Part shown: in pieces, positions 21,717-31,903 of the stretch | Position numbering within the stretch: position 1 is the first letter of the stretch | Layout of the letters: each line of letters begins with the position of its first letter | Source: an uncultured Kocuria sp. | GTDB taxonomy: Bacteria > Actinomycetota > Actinomycetes > Actinomycetales > Micrococcaceae | Direction: 5' to 3' | Assembly (NCBI RefSeq): GCF_947500125.1 | Contig: NZ_CANMRA010000015.1 | Location: 33,303 to 97,302 of the forward strand | Length of the DNA: 64,000 nucleotides | Position numbers and translations under genes: made by a program | The notes under the pieces: generated by a model | The model's database searches: none | Told to the model about the DNA's origin: nothing | What the model saw: only the letters and a program-made list of their open reading frames with translations

Positions 21717-21880
21717 TTCTCCACAGGGGTTGTCCCCACCTGTCGACAAGTTACACCGGTGGAATTCCACACCTGTGACCAACGGTGTGGACAGCGCCAC
21801 GGCGGCTTCCACAGCTGTTAATAACGCTGTGGAGAGCGAGCTGTGCACACAGTTCTCCACACCTGTGGACAACGTTGTGC
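21717..21880. promoter_or_regulatory. Dense DnaA-box-like cluster upstream of the two-component operon
   Basis: This intergenic region (21666-22007) holds no gene. One perfect DnaA box lies at 21864-21872 (TTGTCCACA on the minus strand). One-mismatch relatives are TTCTCCACA at 21717-21725 and 21853-21861, TTGTCCCCA at 21730-21738, TTGTCGACA (minus) at 21741-21749 and CTGTCCACA (minus) at 21786-21794. Looser sites lie at 21763, 21774 and 21842. An inverted repeat TCCACAGC / GCTGTGGA surrounds TGTTAATAAC at 21808-21833. Density equals or exceeds that at oriC. DnaA binding is inferred. Confidence 0.72.
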
Positions 21881-22007
21881 ACCGGGTGGGGAGAAGGGGA
21901 CGGAACGCGCTGCCCGGGACGGCGTTCTCCAGCGATCCTCAGGCCGCGTGCGGAAGACTGGACGGGGGCGGGTCCCGCCGCGCCCACGGACGAGAACGGG
22001 AGATCGC

Positions 22008-22696
<689 letters not shown>

Positions 22697-22700
<4 letters not shown>

Positions 22701-24145
22701 CCCCCCGCGGAAGGGGCCTGCTCGACCGGTGGGGGGTGCGGGAGCGCAGCACGGCCGCGGCGGCGCTGCTCATCCTCCTCGTGATGGCCGTCGCGGGAGC
22801 CGTGCTGCTCGAGGTCCTGAGCCGCGCGGCCGTGGGGGCCGCCCACGACCAGGCGGTGGCCCGGCAGACGGAGATCCTGCAGGACCTGGGCCTGCCGTGG
22901 GGACCGCGCAGCGCCGGGGGTACGGCGGGGGAAACGGCCGTGTTCACGCGGGCCGGTCTCGGCGAGCTGATGCTGCGACTTGGCCGGCCGGGGGTCATCG
23001 TGCAGCTCCAGGACGCGGAGGGGCGGGTGGTGGCCGCGTCCCCCGCCAGCGCGCTGGACACGGACCTGTCCGTGCCGGTCCTGGAGCCGGGGCAGTCCTC
23101 CGACTCCGCGGCGACCGGGGAGGGACCGGTGCCCGGGACCGGCGACTTCGTGTATGTCGCTCATGGCATGTACATCAACGGTGAGCCCCTGACCCTCACC
23201 GTGGCGGTTCCCATGGCGCTGCAGCAGGGCACCCTCCAGACCGTGTCCCTGTTCCTGCTGGTCGGTGGTCCGGTGCTGGCGCTGCTCGGGGCCGCGCTGA
23301 TGTGGTTCCTCGTCGGCCGCTCCCTCGCGCCGGTGCGGCGCATCACCGGGCAGGTCCGGCGCATCGGCACGGCCCGTCTGGGGGAGCGGGTCGACGTGCC
23401 CCCCACCCGGGACGAGATCGCGGTGCTCGCCACCACCATGAACGGGATGCTGGACCGCCTGCAGGCGTCCGACCGCGCGCAGCGGAGGTTCGTCGCGGAC
23501 GCCTCCCACGAGCTCCGCAGCCCGCTCGCCACCCTCACCACCACGATCGAGGTGGCCGCCTCCGACCCATCCGGGGCGACGTGGCCGGAGGTCGCCCCCG
23601 TGCTCAGGTCCCAGTCCCGCCGGATGGGGCGGCTCGTGGAGGACCTCCTGACGCTCGCGAAGATCGACGACGCCGGGCTGCGGCTGCGCACCGCGGACAC
23701 CGACCTGGACGAGGTGGTCCGGGAGGAGCTGGCCAGGATGCGCCCGGCCTCGCGGCACGAGGTGCGCGTGCACGTGGACCCCGTGCGGGTCCGGGGGGAC
23801 GCCAGCCGGCTGCAGCAGGTGGTCCGCAACCTGCTCTCCAACGCGGAGCGGCACGCGGACACCTGGATCTCCGTCTCCCTGCGGGCGGAGGGGCAGGAGG
23901 CCGTCGTGGACGTGGTCAACGACGGCGACACGATCGCGCCGGTGGACCGGGAGCGGGTCTTCGAGCGGTTCGTGCGGCTCGACGACTCCCGGACCCGGGA
24001 CACGGGGGGATCCGGACTGGGCCTGGCCATCAGCCGGGAGATCGTCGCGGCCCACCGGGGGACGATCAGCGCGGGCGAGGACCCGCGGGGCCACTGCCGC
24101 TTCGAGGTGCGTCTTCCGCGGGAGAGCGGGGACGACGAGGACTGA
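22697..24145 (+). CDS. Two-component sensor histidine kinase
   Basis: Cognate kinase of the overlapping regulator. The 482-residue product has an N-terminal transmembrane helix (AAALLILLVMAVAGAVLLEV, about residues 21-40) and an extracytoplasmic sensor of roughly 135 residues. A second helix (LFLLVGGPVLALLGAALMWF, about 183-205) is followed by a HAMP domain. The HisKA phosphoacceptor is RRFVADASHELRSPLATL with His near residue 270, and the HATPase has NLLSNAERHA and GSGLGLAISREI. The stimulus cannot be read from sequence. Confidence 0.94.
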
Positions 24146-24192
24146 ACGCCTCGCCGTGCTCGTGGTCGCCGTGGCGGCGGTCCCCGGACCGC

Positions 24193-24231
24193 GTCTCAGC
24201 ACGCCGTCTCAGCACGCCGTCTCAGTACCCC
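24193..24231. repeat. Three tandem copies of a 13-bp unit
   Basis: GTCTCAGCACGCC occurs twice exactly and then as GTCTCAGTACCCC. The third copy contains the stop codon of the leftward GntR gene. Confidence 0.85.
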
Positions 24232-25022
24232 GCGGCGGCGGCGCCCCAGACCTGCGCGGTCAGCTCCTCGACGCGCTCCGCGGGAGTGCGCTGCGCGAGC
24301 AGGGCCTGGGCGACGAGCCGCTGCGCGGTCGAGGCGAGGTGCTCGCGCATGGCGAGCGCCGCCGCCTCCTCGTCGCGGGCGAGGACGGCCTGCACCAGTG
24401 CGTCGTGCTCCCGTGCGAGCTCGTCGACGGGCCGTCGCGTCGTGGCGGCCACGACGCCCAGGAAGGCCGTGGTGGTGCGCAGCCGCTCCACGAGCTGGAC
24501 GGCCTGGGAGTTGCCGGCGACCAGGAGCAGCAGCCGGTGCAGCGCCTCGTCGGCCCGGGCGGTCGCCTCGAGGTCCCCGGTGCGGGCCGCCTCGTGCATC
24601 GCCTGCCACTGGGCCCGGATCCGATCGAGCTCCCCGGGCCCCGCGAGACGGGCAGCCCGCCGGGCGGCGGGGACCTCCAAGGCGGTGCGCACCGCGAAGA
24701 TCTCCGCGACGTCGGTGGGGCTGACCTCGACGATCTCGAAGCCGCGGTTGCGGTGGAACCGGATCAGCCCGGCCTCGCCCAGCCGCAGCAGGCCTTCCCG
24801 CACGGGGCTGCGGGAGACGTCCATGGCGGAGGCCAGCTGCTGCACCGAGTACAGCCGCCCGGGCTCCATCTCTCCCGCCGTGATCGCCCGGCGCACCGCG
24901 GTCATCACCTGCACGGCGAGCGAGCTGCCGGTCGTGGCGGCCACGGACGGCAGAGCGGGGAGCGCCGCCCCGGGGCGGCCGTCGTCCGGCGAGCGGGCGA
25001 CGGAGCGGGGTGGGGTGGTCAC
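24222..25022 (-). CDS. GntR-family (FadR subfamily) transcription regulator
   Basis: The 266-residue product starts at GTG 25022 (VTTPPRSVARSPDD), overlapping the upstream dehydrogenase stop by four bases. The winged helix-turn-helix includes YSVQQLASAMDVSRSPVREG and GLIRFHRNRGFEIVEV. The alpha-helical FCD effector domain follows, with the metal/acid-binding residues seen in EIFAVRTALEV and ALHRLLLLVAGNS. It probably senses a carboxylic acid or related metabolite and controls its own operon with the dehydrogenase. Confidence 0.92.
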   Translation of the reverse strand: MTTPPRSVARSPDDGRPGAALPALPSVAATTGSSLAVQVMTAVRRAITAGEMEPGRLYSVQQLASAMDVSRSPVREGLLRLGEAGLIRFHRNRGFEIVEVSPTDVAEIFAVRTALEVPAARRAARLAGPGELDRIRAQWQAMHEAARTGDLEATARADEALHRLLLLVAGNSQAVQLVERLRTTTAFLGVVAATTRRPVDELAREHDALVQAVLARDEEAAALAMREHLASTAQRLVAQALLAQRTPAERVEELTAQVWGAAAAGY

Positions 25023-26020
25023 GGGGTGATCGTCAGCTTGATGTCCCCGGGCCGGTGCTCCTCGGCCCGCTGCATGGCCTCCGCGATCCGCTCGAGGGGG
25101 AACTCGGCCCCGATGCAGTGCTCCACGTCGATCTCCCCCTCGGAGATCCGGCGCAGAGCCTCCCGGAAGGAGGTCAGTCCGGGCTCGGCCTGCGCCGCCA
25201 CGGAGCACTGCAGCCGCAGGTTCTTGCGGAACGCCGTCCACAGCGGGACCTCGGTGGGCCCGTGCCGCTCCGGCAGGCCGAAGAAGCCGACGACGCCCCG
25301 GTCGGCCGCGAGCTCCACGGCCTGGTCGCGCAGCACGTCGTGGCCCACGGCCTCGATCACGAGGTCGGCGCCACGGCCCCCGGTGACCTCGGCCACGACC
25401 GCGGCGAGGTCCTGCTCCGGCACCCGCACGGGGACGGCGCCCAGTCTCCGGGCGACGTCGAGCCTCCCCGCGTCCAGGTCGGAGGCGACGACGTGCGCGA
25501 AGCCCAGCCTCCGGGCCTCCTCCACGAAGAACAGCCCGGCGGAGCCCGCACCCATCACCGCGCACGTGTGCGCCCGGCGGGCGGGCGTCTCCACGGGCCA
25601 GAACTGGCGCATGGCGTAGAGGCAGGTGCCGTACTGCTGGGCCATCATGAGCCGCCGCAGCTGCAGGGAGTCCCCGGGGTCCGTGCCGGCGGGCAGCTCG
25701 ACGACGTGCAGGTCGTCCAGCAGCTGGAGCTCCGCGAAGCACCCGCCCATCTCGCCCTGGGGGACCGTCAGCACGAGGGTGCCCTCCGGGACGCGCTCCG
25801 ACCGGGACTCGACCACCACACCGACCCCCTCGTGGCCGGGGTAGCCGGGGCGGAGCGGACCCTCCGCGTGGAGCAGCCCGTGGAAGACCGCGTGCAGGTC
25901 CGAACCGCAGATCGAGGCGTGCAGCATGCGCACCACCACCTGACCGGGTTCCCGGGCCTGCGGATCGGGCCAGTCGGTGACGGTGATCGTGCTCGTGGTG
26001 GGGACGTGGGACCCTCGCAT
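25019..26020 (-). CDS. Zinc-binding MDR-family alcohol dehydrogenase
   Basis: NAD(P)-dependent medium-chain dehydrogenase of 333 residues, start ATG 26020 with AGGAGG 6 nt upstream. The catalytic domain has ASICGSDLHAVFHG (zinc-ligand Cys) and GYPGHEGVGVVVE (His-Glu). The Rossmann fold has AVMGAGSAGLFFVEEARRLG followed by VVASDLDAGRLDVA. The structural-zinc four-Cys loop is not obvious: the segment is EMGGCFAELQLLDD. Substrate is unknown. It is the first gene of a two-gene operon with the GntR regulator. Confidence 0.9.
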   Translation of the reverse strand: MRGSHVPTTSTITVTDWPDPQAREPGQVVVRMLHASICGSDLHAVFHGLLHAEGPLRPGYPGHEGVGVVVESRSERVPEGTLVLTVPQGEMGGCFAELQLLDDLHVVELPAGTDPGDSLQLRRLMMAQQYGTCLYAMRQFWPVETPARRAHTCAVMGAGSAGLFFVEEARRLGFAHVVASDLDAGRLDVARRLGAVPVRVPEQDLAAVVAEVTGGRGADLVIEAVGHDVLRDQAVELAADRGVVGFFGLPERHGPTEVPLWTAFRKNLRLQCSVAAQAEPGLTSFREALRRISEGEIDVEHCIGAEFPLERIAEAMQRAEEHRPGDIKLTITP

Positions 26021-26106
26021 GCGCGCCTCCTGGTGTCGGGCGCGCCGGGCGCCGGTGGGTGACATGCTACCCACGGTGGTGCCCCCGGGACGTGCGTGAC
26101 GCCGGA

Positions 26107-26952
26107 TTAAACCCGTGGTGCGCCCGGGGTCGCGCCGACGGCCTCGGCGGGGACCGCGAAGACGGGCCGGGGCGACTGCAGCCGGGCGGGCGCGGGCAGC
26201 TCCCGGCGCAGGACCCGTTCCCCGCGCTCGAGCTCGAGGGAGAAGCCCGCGACGGCGTGGTGGACGTTCTCGCTCAGCACCGTCCGCTCCACGACCTGCT
26301 CGGGGCGGGGCGCCCCGTGCAGCAGCAGCACCGGCTCGCCCTCCCGCAGCTCCTGCTCGACACGGGCCACGGCCTGCATCCAGTGGCTCTCCCGCACGCC
26401 GTCCGGGACGCGGAACGGCACGACGACGGCGCCGCCCGCCGCCTCGTGCGCACCCGGGGCCAGGACCCACGCCCGCCGGCCGTGCGGCGGCTCGGCGGGG
26501 GGCGTGCGGCCCTCCGCGGGCACGGGCCACACGTAGTCCAGCCCGGCGGGGTCGTCGGGGAAGACCCCGCGGTAGAGCTCCTCGTCCTTGCGCAGCAGGT
26601 TCGACCGGTGGGAGCGGTGGAACGCCTCGTCGCCGAGCCACGGGGGCGGCGGGGCCACACCGTCGTCGGGACAGCGGTCCCAGGCCTCGGGGGCGAACTC
26701 GCGGATCTGCCACCCCGTGCTGTCGGCCCCGCCGCGGGCGGTCCACTCGTCGACCATCGCCCGGCCGTAGGCGACCAGGGCGGGAACGTGCCCCGACCAC
26801 ATCGCCGTGGCCGGGTGGCGGTACCACCCGTAGCCGGGCACGGTGGCCGCGCGCAGCACCTGCAGGGTCTCCACCCGCTGCTTGCCGAGCCGCTTGCGGT
26901 CGAGGACGCGCGCGGAGCGGGCGAAGTCCGGGTACGGGAGAAAGGTCTGCAC
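26107..26952 (-). CDS. MSMEG_6728 family protein (pyrimidine-dimer glycosylase-like)
   Basis: The 281-residue product begins MQTFLPYPDFARSARVLDRK, then RLGKQRVETLQVL, the hallmark of the MSMEG_6728 family, which resembles the pyrimidine-dimer DNA glycosylase/endonuclease V fold. Residues such as GWYRHPATAMWSGH and WQIREFAPEAW support the call. The second half is Pro/Arg-rich and less conserved. DNA-repair function is an inference from fold similarity only. It stands alone, with its 5' end 86 bp from a divergent MFS gene. Confidence 0.8.
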   Translation of the reverse strand: MQTFLPYPDFARSARVLDRKRLGKQRVETLQVLRAATVPGYGWYRHPATAMWSGHVPALVAYGRAMVDEWTARGGADSTGWQIREFAPEAWDRCPDDGVAPPPPWLGDEAFHRSHRSNLLRKDEELYRGVFPDDPAGLDYVWPVPAEGRTPPAEPPHGRRAWVLAPGAHEAAGGAVVVPFRVPDGVRESHWMQAVARVEQELREGEPVLLLHGAPRPEQVVERTVLSENVHHAVAGFSLELERGERVLRRELPAPARLQSPRPVFAVPAEAVGATPGAPRV

Positions 26953-27038
26953 CGCCCCAGTGTCCTACGGATTCCCGACCCTCACCACCGGACCGGCCCG
27001 TGCGCGGGGGACCGCACGGGGGGGGGGACACTGGGGGC

Positions 27039-28415
27039 ATGCCCCTGCCCCGTGCGCTGGAGCCGTTCCGGCTCGGCCGCTACCGCGTGCTCGCCTTCGC
27101 GATGTTCGTCAGCGTGTTCGGCGCGGGGATGTGGGCGGTGGCCCTCGTGAACCAGGTCCTGCAGCTGGACGGGACGGCCGTGGACCTCTCCGCCGTGACG
27201 GCCACGGGCGCGCTCGGCATGCTCGCCTTCGTGCTCGTGGGCGGGATCGCGGCCGACCGCTTCCCCCTGGCCTCGGTGCTGCGCCTCGTCGAGACCGCCA
27301 ACCTCCTGACGGCGGGGACCGTCGCCGTCCTGGCCCTGACCGGCGGGCTGCGGATGTGGCAGCTCGCCGCCGCGGCGTTCGTGTTCGGTGCCGGCTTCGG
27401 CTTCTTCTACCCGGCCTACTCGGCCTCGCTGCCCCGGATCCTGCCCGCCCGGCAGCTGCTCGCGGCCAACGGGGTGGAGGGCACAGCGCGCCCGCTCCTG
27501 CAGCAGGCGGCGGGACCGGCCGTGGCCGGTGCGCTCATCGGGCTGGTCGCGCCCGGTGGGGCGCTCGCCGTGATCGCCCTCTGCCACGCCGCCGCGCTCG
27601 CGCTGCTGCTGCGCCTGCACGTGCCCGGCCACGCCGCCGGACCCGGCTCGGAGCCGACCACGGAGTCCGCGGGAGACGCCGCAGGGGATCCCGCGGGGGA
27701 CTCCGCCGCGGCACCGCACACCGGGGAGCCGTTCCCGGTGCCGGGCGCCGGGGAGCGACCCCCGCCGCAGGAGCCTGTCGGCGCGCTGCGGTCCGTACGG
27801 GACGACCTCCTGGAGGGCGTGAGCTACACGGTGCGGACCCCGTGGCTGCTGTGGACCCTGCTGTGGGCGGTGCTTGCGGTGTTCCTGCTGCTGGGACCCC
27901 TGGAGGTGCTCGTCCCGTTCCTGGTCCGGGACCGGCTGGGCGGGGACGCCTCCACGTTCGGCTACCTGCTGGCGTGCTACGGCGGCGCCAGCGCGCTGGC
28001 CTCCCTGGTGGTCGCGTCGCTGCCCCTGCCGCGGCGCTATCTCAGCTGGATGATCGTGCTGTGGGGGTTCGGGACGCTGCCCTTCGGGCTCGTCGCCACC
28101 ACCGACTCGTTCTGGGTCATGGCGCTGTGCCTGGCGTTCGTCGGGGCCGGGGACGGCGCGGGCATGGTGCTGTGGGGCACGCTCCTGCAGCGCCGGGTGC
28201 CGCGCCACATGCTGGGGCGGGTCTCGAGCCTCGACTTCTTCGTCTCGATCGCCCTCATGCCGGTGTCGATGGCGGTCGCGGGGCCCGTGGCCCAGGTGGT
28301 GCCGCTGCCGGTGATCTTCTGGACCGTGGCCCTGCTGACCCCGGCGCTCGGACTCGGTGCCCTGTGGGCCGGGCGGATGCGCGAGGACGAGATCGCGCAT
28401 CCGCTGGCCGGCTGA
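27039..28415 (+). CDS. Major facilitator superfamily exporter
   Basis: The 458-residue product has about 12 hydrophobic segments in two halves. They are separated by a long acidic loop (GSEPTTESAGDAAGDPAGDS and onward), typical of the DHA3-like MFS efflux subfamily. The first cytoplasmic loop has VGGIAADRFPLASVLRL. ATG 27039 is preceded by an unusual G tract (27020-27028) rather than a clean ribosome-binding site. The substrate is unknown. It is divergent from the MSMEG_6728 gene and ends at a hairpin. Confidence 0.88.
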   Translation: MPLPRALEPFRLGRYRVLAFAMFVSVFGAGMWAVALVNQVLQLDGTAVDLSAVTATGALGMLAFVLVGGIAADRFPLASVLRLVETANLLTAGTVAVLALTGGLRMWQLAAAAFVFGAGFGFFYPAYSASLPRILPARQLLAANGVEGTARPLLQQAAGPAVAGALIGLVAPGGALAVIALCHAAALALLLRLHVPGHAAGPGSEPTTESAGDAAGDPAGDSAAAPHTGEPFPVPGAGERPPPQEPVGALRSVRDDLLEGVSYTVRTPWLLWTLLWAVLAVFLLLGPLEVLVPFLVRDRLGGDASTFGYLLACYGGASALASLVVASLPLPRRYLSWMIVLWGFGTLPFGLVATTDSFWVMALCLAFVGAGDGAGMVLWGTLLQRRVPRHMLGRVSSLDFFVSIALMPVSMAVAGPVAQVVPLPVIFWTVALLTPALGLGALWAGRMREDEIAHPLAG

Positions 28416-28461
28416 GCAGCACCGCCGCGCCCCGCGGGAGCACGGGCGAGAGCCCGGGGCA

Positions 28462-28490
28462 CGGGCCGCGTCCGTCCGGGACGCGGCCCG
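28462..28490. terminator. Hairpin between convergent genes
   Basis: Stem CGGGCCGCGTCC / GGACGCGGCCCG with a five-base loop, between stops at 28415 (+) and 28528 (-). Confidence 0.75.
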
Positions 28491-28527
28491 GCCCCTGTCG
28501 CGGGGCGGGCGGTGGACGGCCTGCCGG

Positions 28528-30204
28528 TCAGTACGCCTTGACGCGCTGCTCCACGATCAGGTGGATCAGGGCGAAGCGGCCCTCCTCGTCGATAGCCGTC
28601 AGGGCGGCCTCGAGCGCGCCGGGGATCTCGGCGTCGGTCTCCACGCGCACCCCGAACCCGCCGAAGGCCTGGGCCATGAGGGCGAAGTCGGGGTTCTTCA
28701 GCTGCGTGCCCGAGACCCGGTCCGGGTAGTCCCGCTCCTGGTGGGTGCGGATCGTGCCGTACTCCTGGTTGTCCATCACGATCACCAGAGGGGTGGCCCC
28801 GTACTGGGCGGCGGTGGCCAGCTCCTGGCCGTTCATCAGGAACTCGCCGTCACCGGCGATCGTCACCACGCGCCGGCCCGGGTAGCGCAGGGACGCGGCC
28901 ACGGCCGAGGGCACCGAGTAGCCCATCGAGCCGTTGCGGGCCGAGATCATCGAGGCGTACCCCTTGGCGGGGAAGTAGCGGTGCGCCCAGTTGGTGTGCT
29001 CGCCGGCGCCGAAGGTGCACATGGCGTCGTCGGGCAGCCCCGCCACGAGGTGGGCCATCATGGTGTCCATCCGGGCCCGGCCCCCGGACGGCTCCGTGGA
29101 CACGGGGGTGGAGAAATCGACCTGCTGCGCCCGCAGCCGTGCGGTCCACTCCTTCCACTGCTCCTTGGCCGGCAGGTCGATGCGCACGAGGTCGCGCACG
29201 AACACGTCGGGCTTGGCCACGATCTGGTAGGACACCGGCCCGGAGCGCCCGCGCAGGGACGGGTCGATGGTGACCAGGAAGTTCTTCTTCCCCCAGTCCT
29301 GGCGGACCAGGAACCCGTTGGTGATCACGTCGCCGGGGACGGTGCCCACGAAGACCAGCAGGTCGGTCTCCTCGAGCATGTCGAAGGTCGGCTGGGGGCG
29401 GCCGTAGCCGATCGGGCCCACGTAGGAGTCGGAGTCGAACGGGACGGTGCCCTGGGTGCGCCACTCCGCCGCGGCCGGCAGGTGGTGCTCCTCCAGCCAC
29501 GTCGTGAGTCCCTGCGCGCCCTCGAGGGTCCAGTCGTTGCCGCCGGTCACGAACAGGGGCTTCTCGGCGCCCTCCAGGGCGTCGCGCAGCGCCTTCCAGT
29601 CGTTGACCGTCATCCCGCCGTGGGCCACCGGGATCGGCGGGTGCAGGGTCGCGTCGATCTCGGCCTTGATGATGTCCTCGGGCAGCCCGACCACCACGGG
29701 GCCGGGCCGGCCGGAGTTGGCGGCGAACATCGCCTCGGCCACGATCTCGGAAGCCCGCTCGGCGTGGTCCAGGACCATCACGCGCTTGGCCCCGGAGTCG
29801 AACCAGGCGTGCGGGTCGAACTCCTGGAACGCCTCCTTGTCCCGGTGCTCGAAGGGGATCAGCCCCACGAACAGCACCATGGGGGTGGAGTCCTGCCAGG
29901 AGGTGTGCAGGCCCACGTGGGCGTTGGCCGCACCGGGCCCGCGGGTCACCATGGCCACGCCGGGGGTGGAGTTCATCTTGCCGTCGGCCTCGGCCATGTA
30001 GGCCGCCCCGCCCTCGTGCCGGCACACGATGGTCTCGATCGGGGAGTGGTGCAGTCCGTCGAGCACGTCCAGGTAGGACTCGCCGGGCACCACGTAGGTG
30101 CGCTCGACGCCGTGCGCCACGAGCGTGTCCACGATGACGTGGCCCGCCGACTTGCGGGCGGTGGTCTGTGCGGGGGATGCGGGGTCCGCAGTGGTCTGGG
30201 TCAA
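28528..30204 (-). CDS. Thiamine-pyrophosphate-dependent enzyme, acetolactate-synthase-like
   Basis: The 558-residue product starts at TTG 30204 (LTQTTADPASPAQTT) with AAAGGA 7 nt upstream; no ATG or GTG fits the conserved start. The PYR domain has the activating Glu in YVVPGESYLDVL/CRHEGGAAYMAEADG. The TPP-binding domain has GDGEFLMNGQELATAAQYG and VMDNQEYG. The domain order PYR-central-PP matches acetolactate synthase large subunit and relatives such as benzoylformate decarboxylase. No small subunit is adjacent, so a catabolic 2-keto-acid enzyme is more likely than valine biosynthesis. Confidence 0.85.
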   Translation of the reverse strand: MTQTTADPASPAQTTARKSAGHVIVDTLVAHGVERTYVVPGESYLDVLDGLHHSPIETIVCRHEGGAAYMAEADGKMNSTPGVAMVTRGPGAANAHVGLHTSWQDSTPMVLFVGLIPFEHRDKEAFQEFDPHAWFDSGAKRVMVLDHAERASEIVAEAMFAANSGRPGPVVVGLPEDIIKAEIDATLHPPIPVAHGGMTVNDWKALRDALEGAEKPLFVTGGNDWTLEGAQGLTTWLEEHHLPAAAEWRTQGTVPFDSDSYVGPIGYGRPQPTFDMLEETDLLVFVGTVPGDVITNGFLVRQDWGKKNFLVTIDPSLRGRSGPVSYQIVAKPDVFVRDLVRIDLPAKEQWKEWTARLRAQQVDFSTPVSTEPSGGRARMDTMMAHLVAGLPDDAMCTFGAGEHTNWAHRYFPAKGYASMISARNGSMGYSVPSAVAASLRYPGRRVVTIAGDGEFLMNGQELATAAQYGATPLVIVMDNQEYGTIRTHQERDYPDRVSGTQLKNPDFALMAQAFGGFGVRVETDAEIPGALEAALTAIDEEGRFALIHLIVEQRVKAY

Positions 30205-30422
30205 CGTGGGTCCTTTTCGCCGTTGAAAATGGAGCAGTGGGGCTGGGCAGGCCGGAAGCGGCTCGGGGATCCCGGCCTCGCGCAGTTCTTTCGAAAATAC
30301 CCGATGGGGGCGGCGATCCGTGTCCTGGGGGTCACGCAGCGGTAAAGAAGGACGCACAGCGCCCGGGGCGTGCCGTGCGGTCCCGGGCCGGGACGGCGGT
30401 CCGTGCGGCAGGGTCCGGGGAC

Positions 30423-30466
30423 GACGACGGCCGGCCTCCCCGTCGGTGGGGAGGCCGGCCGTCGTC
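30423..30466 (-). terminator. Strong hairpin downstream of the sugar porter
   Basis: Perfect 19-bp stem (30423-30441 with 30448-30466) and a six-base loop, 22 bp after the porter stop at 30488. It separates the porter from the TPP-enzyme gene, so the two are unlikely to be one operon. Confidence 0.85.
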
Positions 30467-30487
30467 GCCGGGGGAACTGCCGCCGGT

Positions 30488-31903
30488 TCAGTCCTGCATG
30501 TCCTCGAGCTCGATGCCGGTGGTCTCACGGACCATCTTGACCGTGAAGAGCAGGGACATGAGCGCGAAGAAGGCGTAGAGCCCGTAGGCGACGCCGAGGG
30601 AGAAGGCGGCCAGGGCCGGGAAGGTCACGGTGACCAGCCAGTTGGCGATCCACTGCACGAACCCGGCCACGGCCAGCGCGGCGCCGCGGATCCGGTTCGG
30701 GAACATCTCGCCCAGCAGGACCCACATCATGGGGCCCCACGAGACGCCGAAGAAGACCACGAAGAGGTTGGCGGCCACGAGCGCGATCGGGCCGGAGGTC
30801 GGGCCGAGATCGGGCTGGCCGTTCACGACGTTCGCGGTGGCGAACACGACGGCGAGGGTGCCCAGCATGAGGGTCATGCCCGCCGAGCCGACGAGCAGGA
30901 GCCGGCGCCGCCCCACCTTCTCGACGAGGGCGATCGCCACGACGGTCACCGCGACGTTGACCACGGACGTGATCACGGTGATGGTGAACGAGTTCGACTC
31001 GGTGAAGCCCACGGCCTGCCAGAGCACGTTCGAGTAGTAGAAGATCACGTTGATGCCCACGAACTGCTGCAGCGCGGCGAGGCCGATGCCGACCCACACG
31101 ATGGGCTTGAGGCCGGCGGTCCGGCCCCTGAGGTCGGACATCCGGGGCTTGTGCTCGCTCCGGAGGGACTCCTTGATGAGGCGCACGCGTTCGGTCGCCG
31201 ACGCGGAGCCCTGGAGATTGGCCAGCACGGCCTGGGCCTCGTCCGAGCGGCCGTCCTCGACCAGGTAGCGGGGGGACTCCGGGATCGTGAAGGCGCCGAT
31301 CAGGTAGGCGAGAGCGGGAACGGCCTCGGCCATGAACATCCAGCGCCAGGCCTCGAGGCCCCACCACAGCTCCTCGGTGGACCCGCCGGCCATGCCGGCG
31401 AGCCAGGCGTCCACGGCGAGGGAGATGAAGATGCCGAGCACGATGCCCATCTGCTGCAGCGAGCCGAGCCGTCCGCGCACGGCCGCCGGGGCGACCTCCG
31501 CGATGTAGGCGGGGGCGATGACGGAGGCCACGCCCACGCCGACGCCGCCCACGATGCGCCAGAAGATCAGCCAGCCGAAGCTGTCGACCACGCCGCAGCC
31601 GATGGCGCTGACGAGGAAGAGCACCGCCGCGATCTTCATGACGGGCACGCGGCCCAGGGCGTCGGCCACGCGGCCGCCGAAGAAGGCGCCCGCCGCCGCG
31701 CCGAGCAGGGCGGAGGCCACGGCGAAGCCGAGAGGTCCCGGGCTGACGCCGAACTCCTCCTGGATGGCGGAGACCGCGCCGTTGATGACGGCGGAGTCGT
31801 AGCCGAAGAGGAAACCGCCGAAGGCGGCGATGATGCTGATCCGGAGGACCGCCGAGGTGTTCGGATGCTCCTCGACCGTCGGGGTCGTGGCGTCTTGGCT
31901 CAT
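30488..31903 (-). CDS. MFS sugar porter (sugar:H+ symporter)
   Basis: The 471-residue product starts at ATG 31903 with AAGGGAG about 9 nt upstream and has 12 predicted membrane helices. Sugar-porter signatures are visible: GGFLFGYDSAVING in helix 1, GGRVADALGRVPVM between helices 2 and 3, PESPRYLVEDGR after helix 6, GLAALQQFVGINVIFYYSN in helix 7 and EKVGRRRLLLVGS in the cytoplasmic loop. It is close to XylE/GlcP/AraE types; the sugar is not certain. It has its own promoter and a ROK regulator upstream. Confidence 0.93.
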   Translation of the reverse strand: MSQDATTPTVEEHPNTSAVLRISIIAAFGGFLFGYDSAVINGAVSAIQEEFGVSPGPLGFAVASALLGAAAGAFFGGRVADALGRVPVMKIAAVLFLVSAIGCGVVDSFGWLIFWRIVGGVGVGVASVIAPAYIAEVAPAAVRGRLGSLQQMGIVLGIFISLAVDAWLAGMAGGSTEELWWGLEAWRWMFMAEAVPALAYLIGAFTIPESPRYLVEDGRSDEAQAVLANLQGSASATERVRLIKESLRSEHKPRMSDLRGRTAGLKPIVWVGIGLAALQQFVGINVIFYYSNVLWQAVGFTESNSFTITVITSVVNVAVTVVAIALVEKVGRRRLLLVGSAGMTLMLGTLAVVFATANVVNGQPDLGPTSGPIALVAANLFVVFFGVSWGPMMWVLLGEMFPNRIRGAALAVAGFVQWIANWLVTVTFPALAAFSLGVAYGLYAFFALMSLLFTVKMVRETTGIELEDMQD

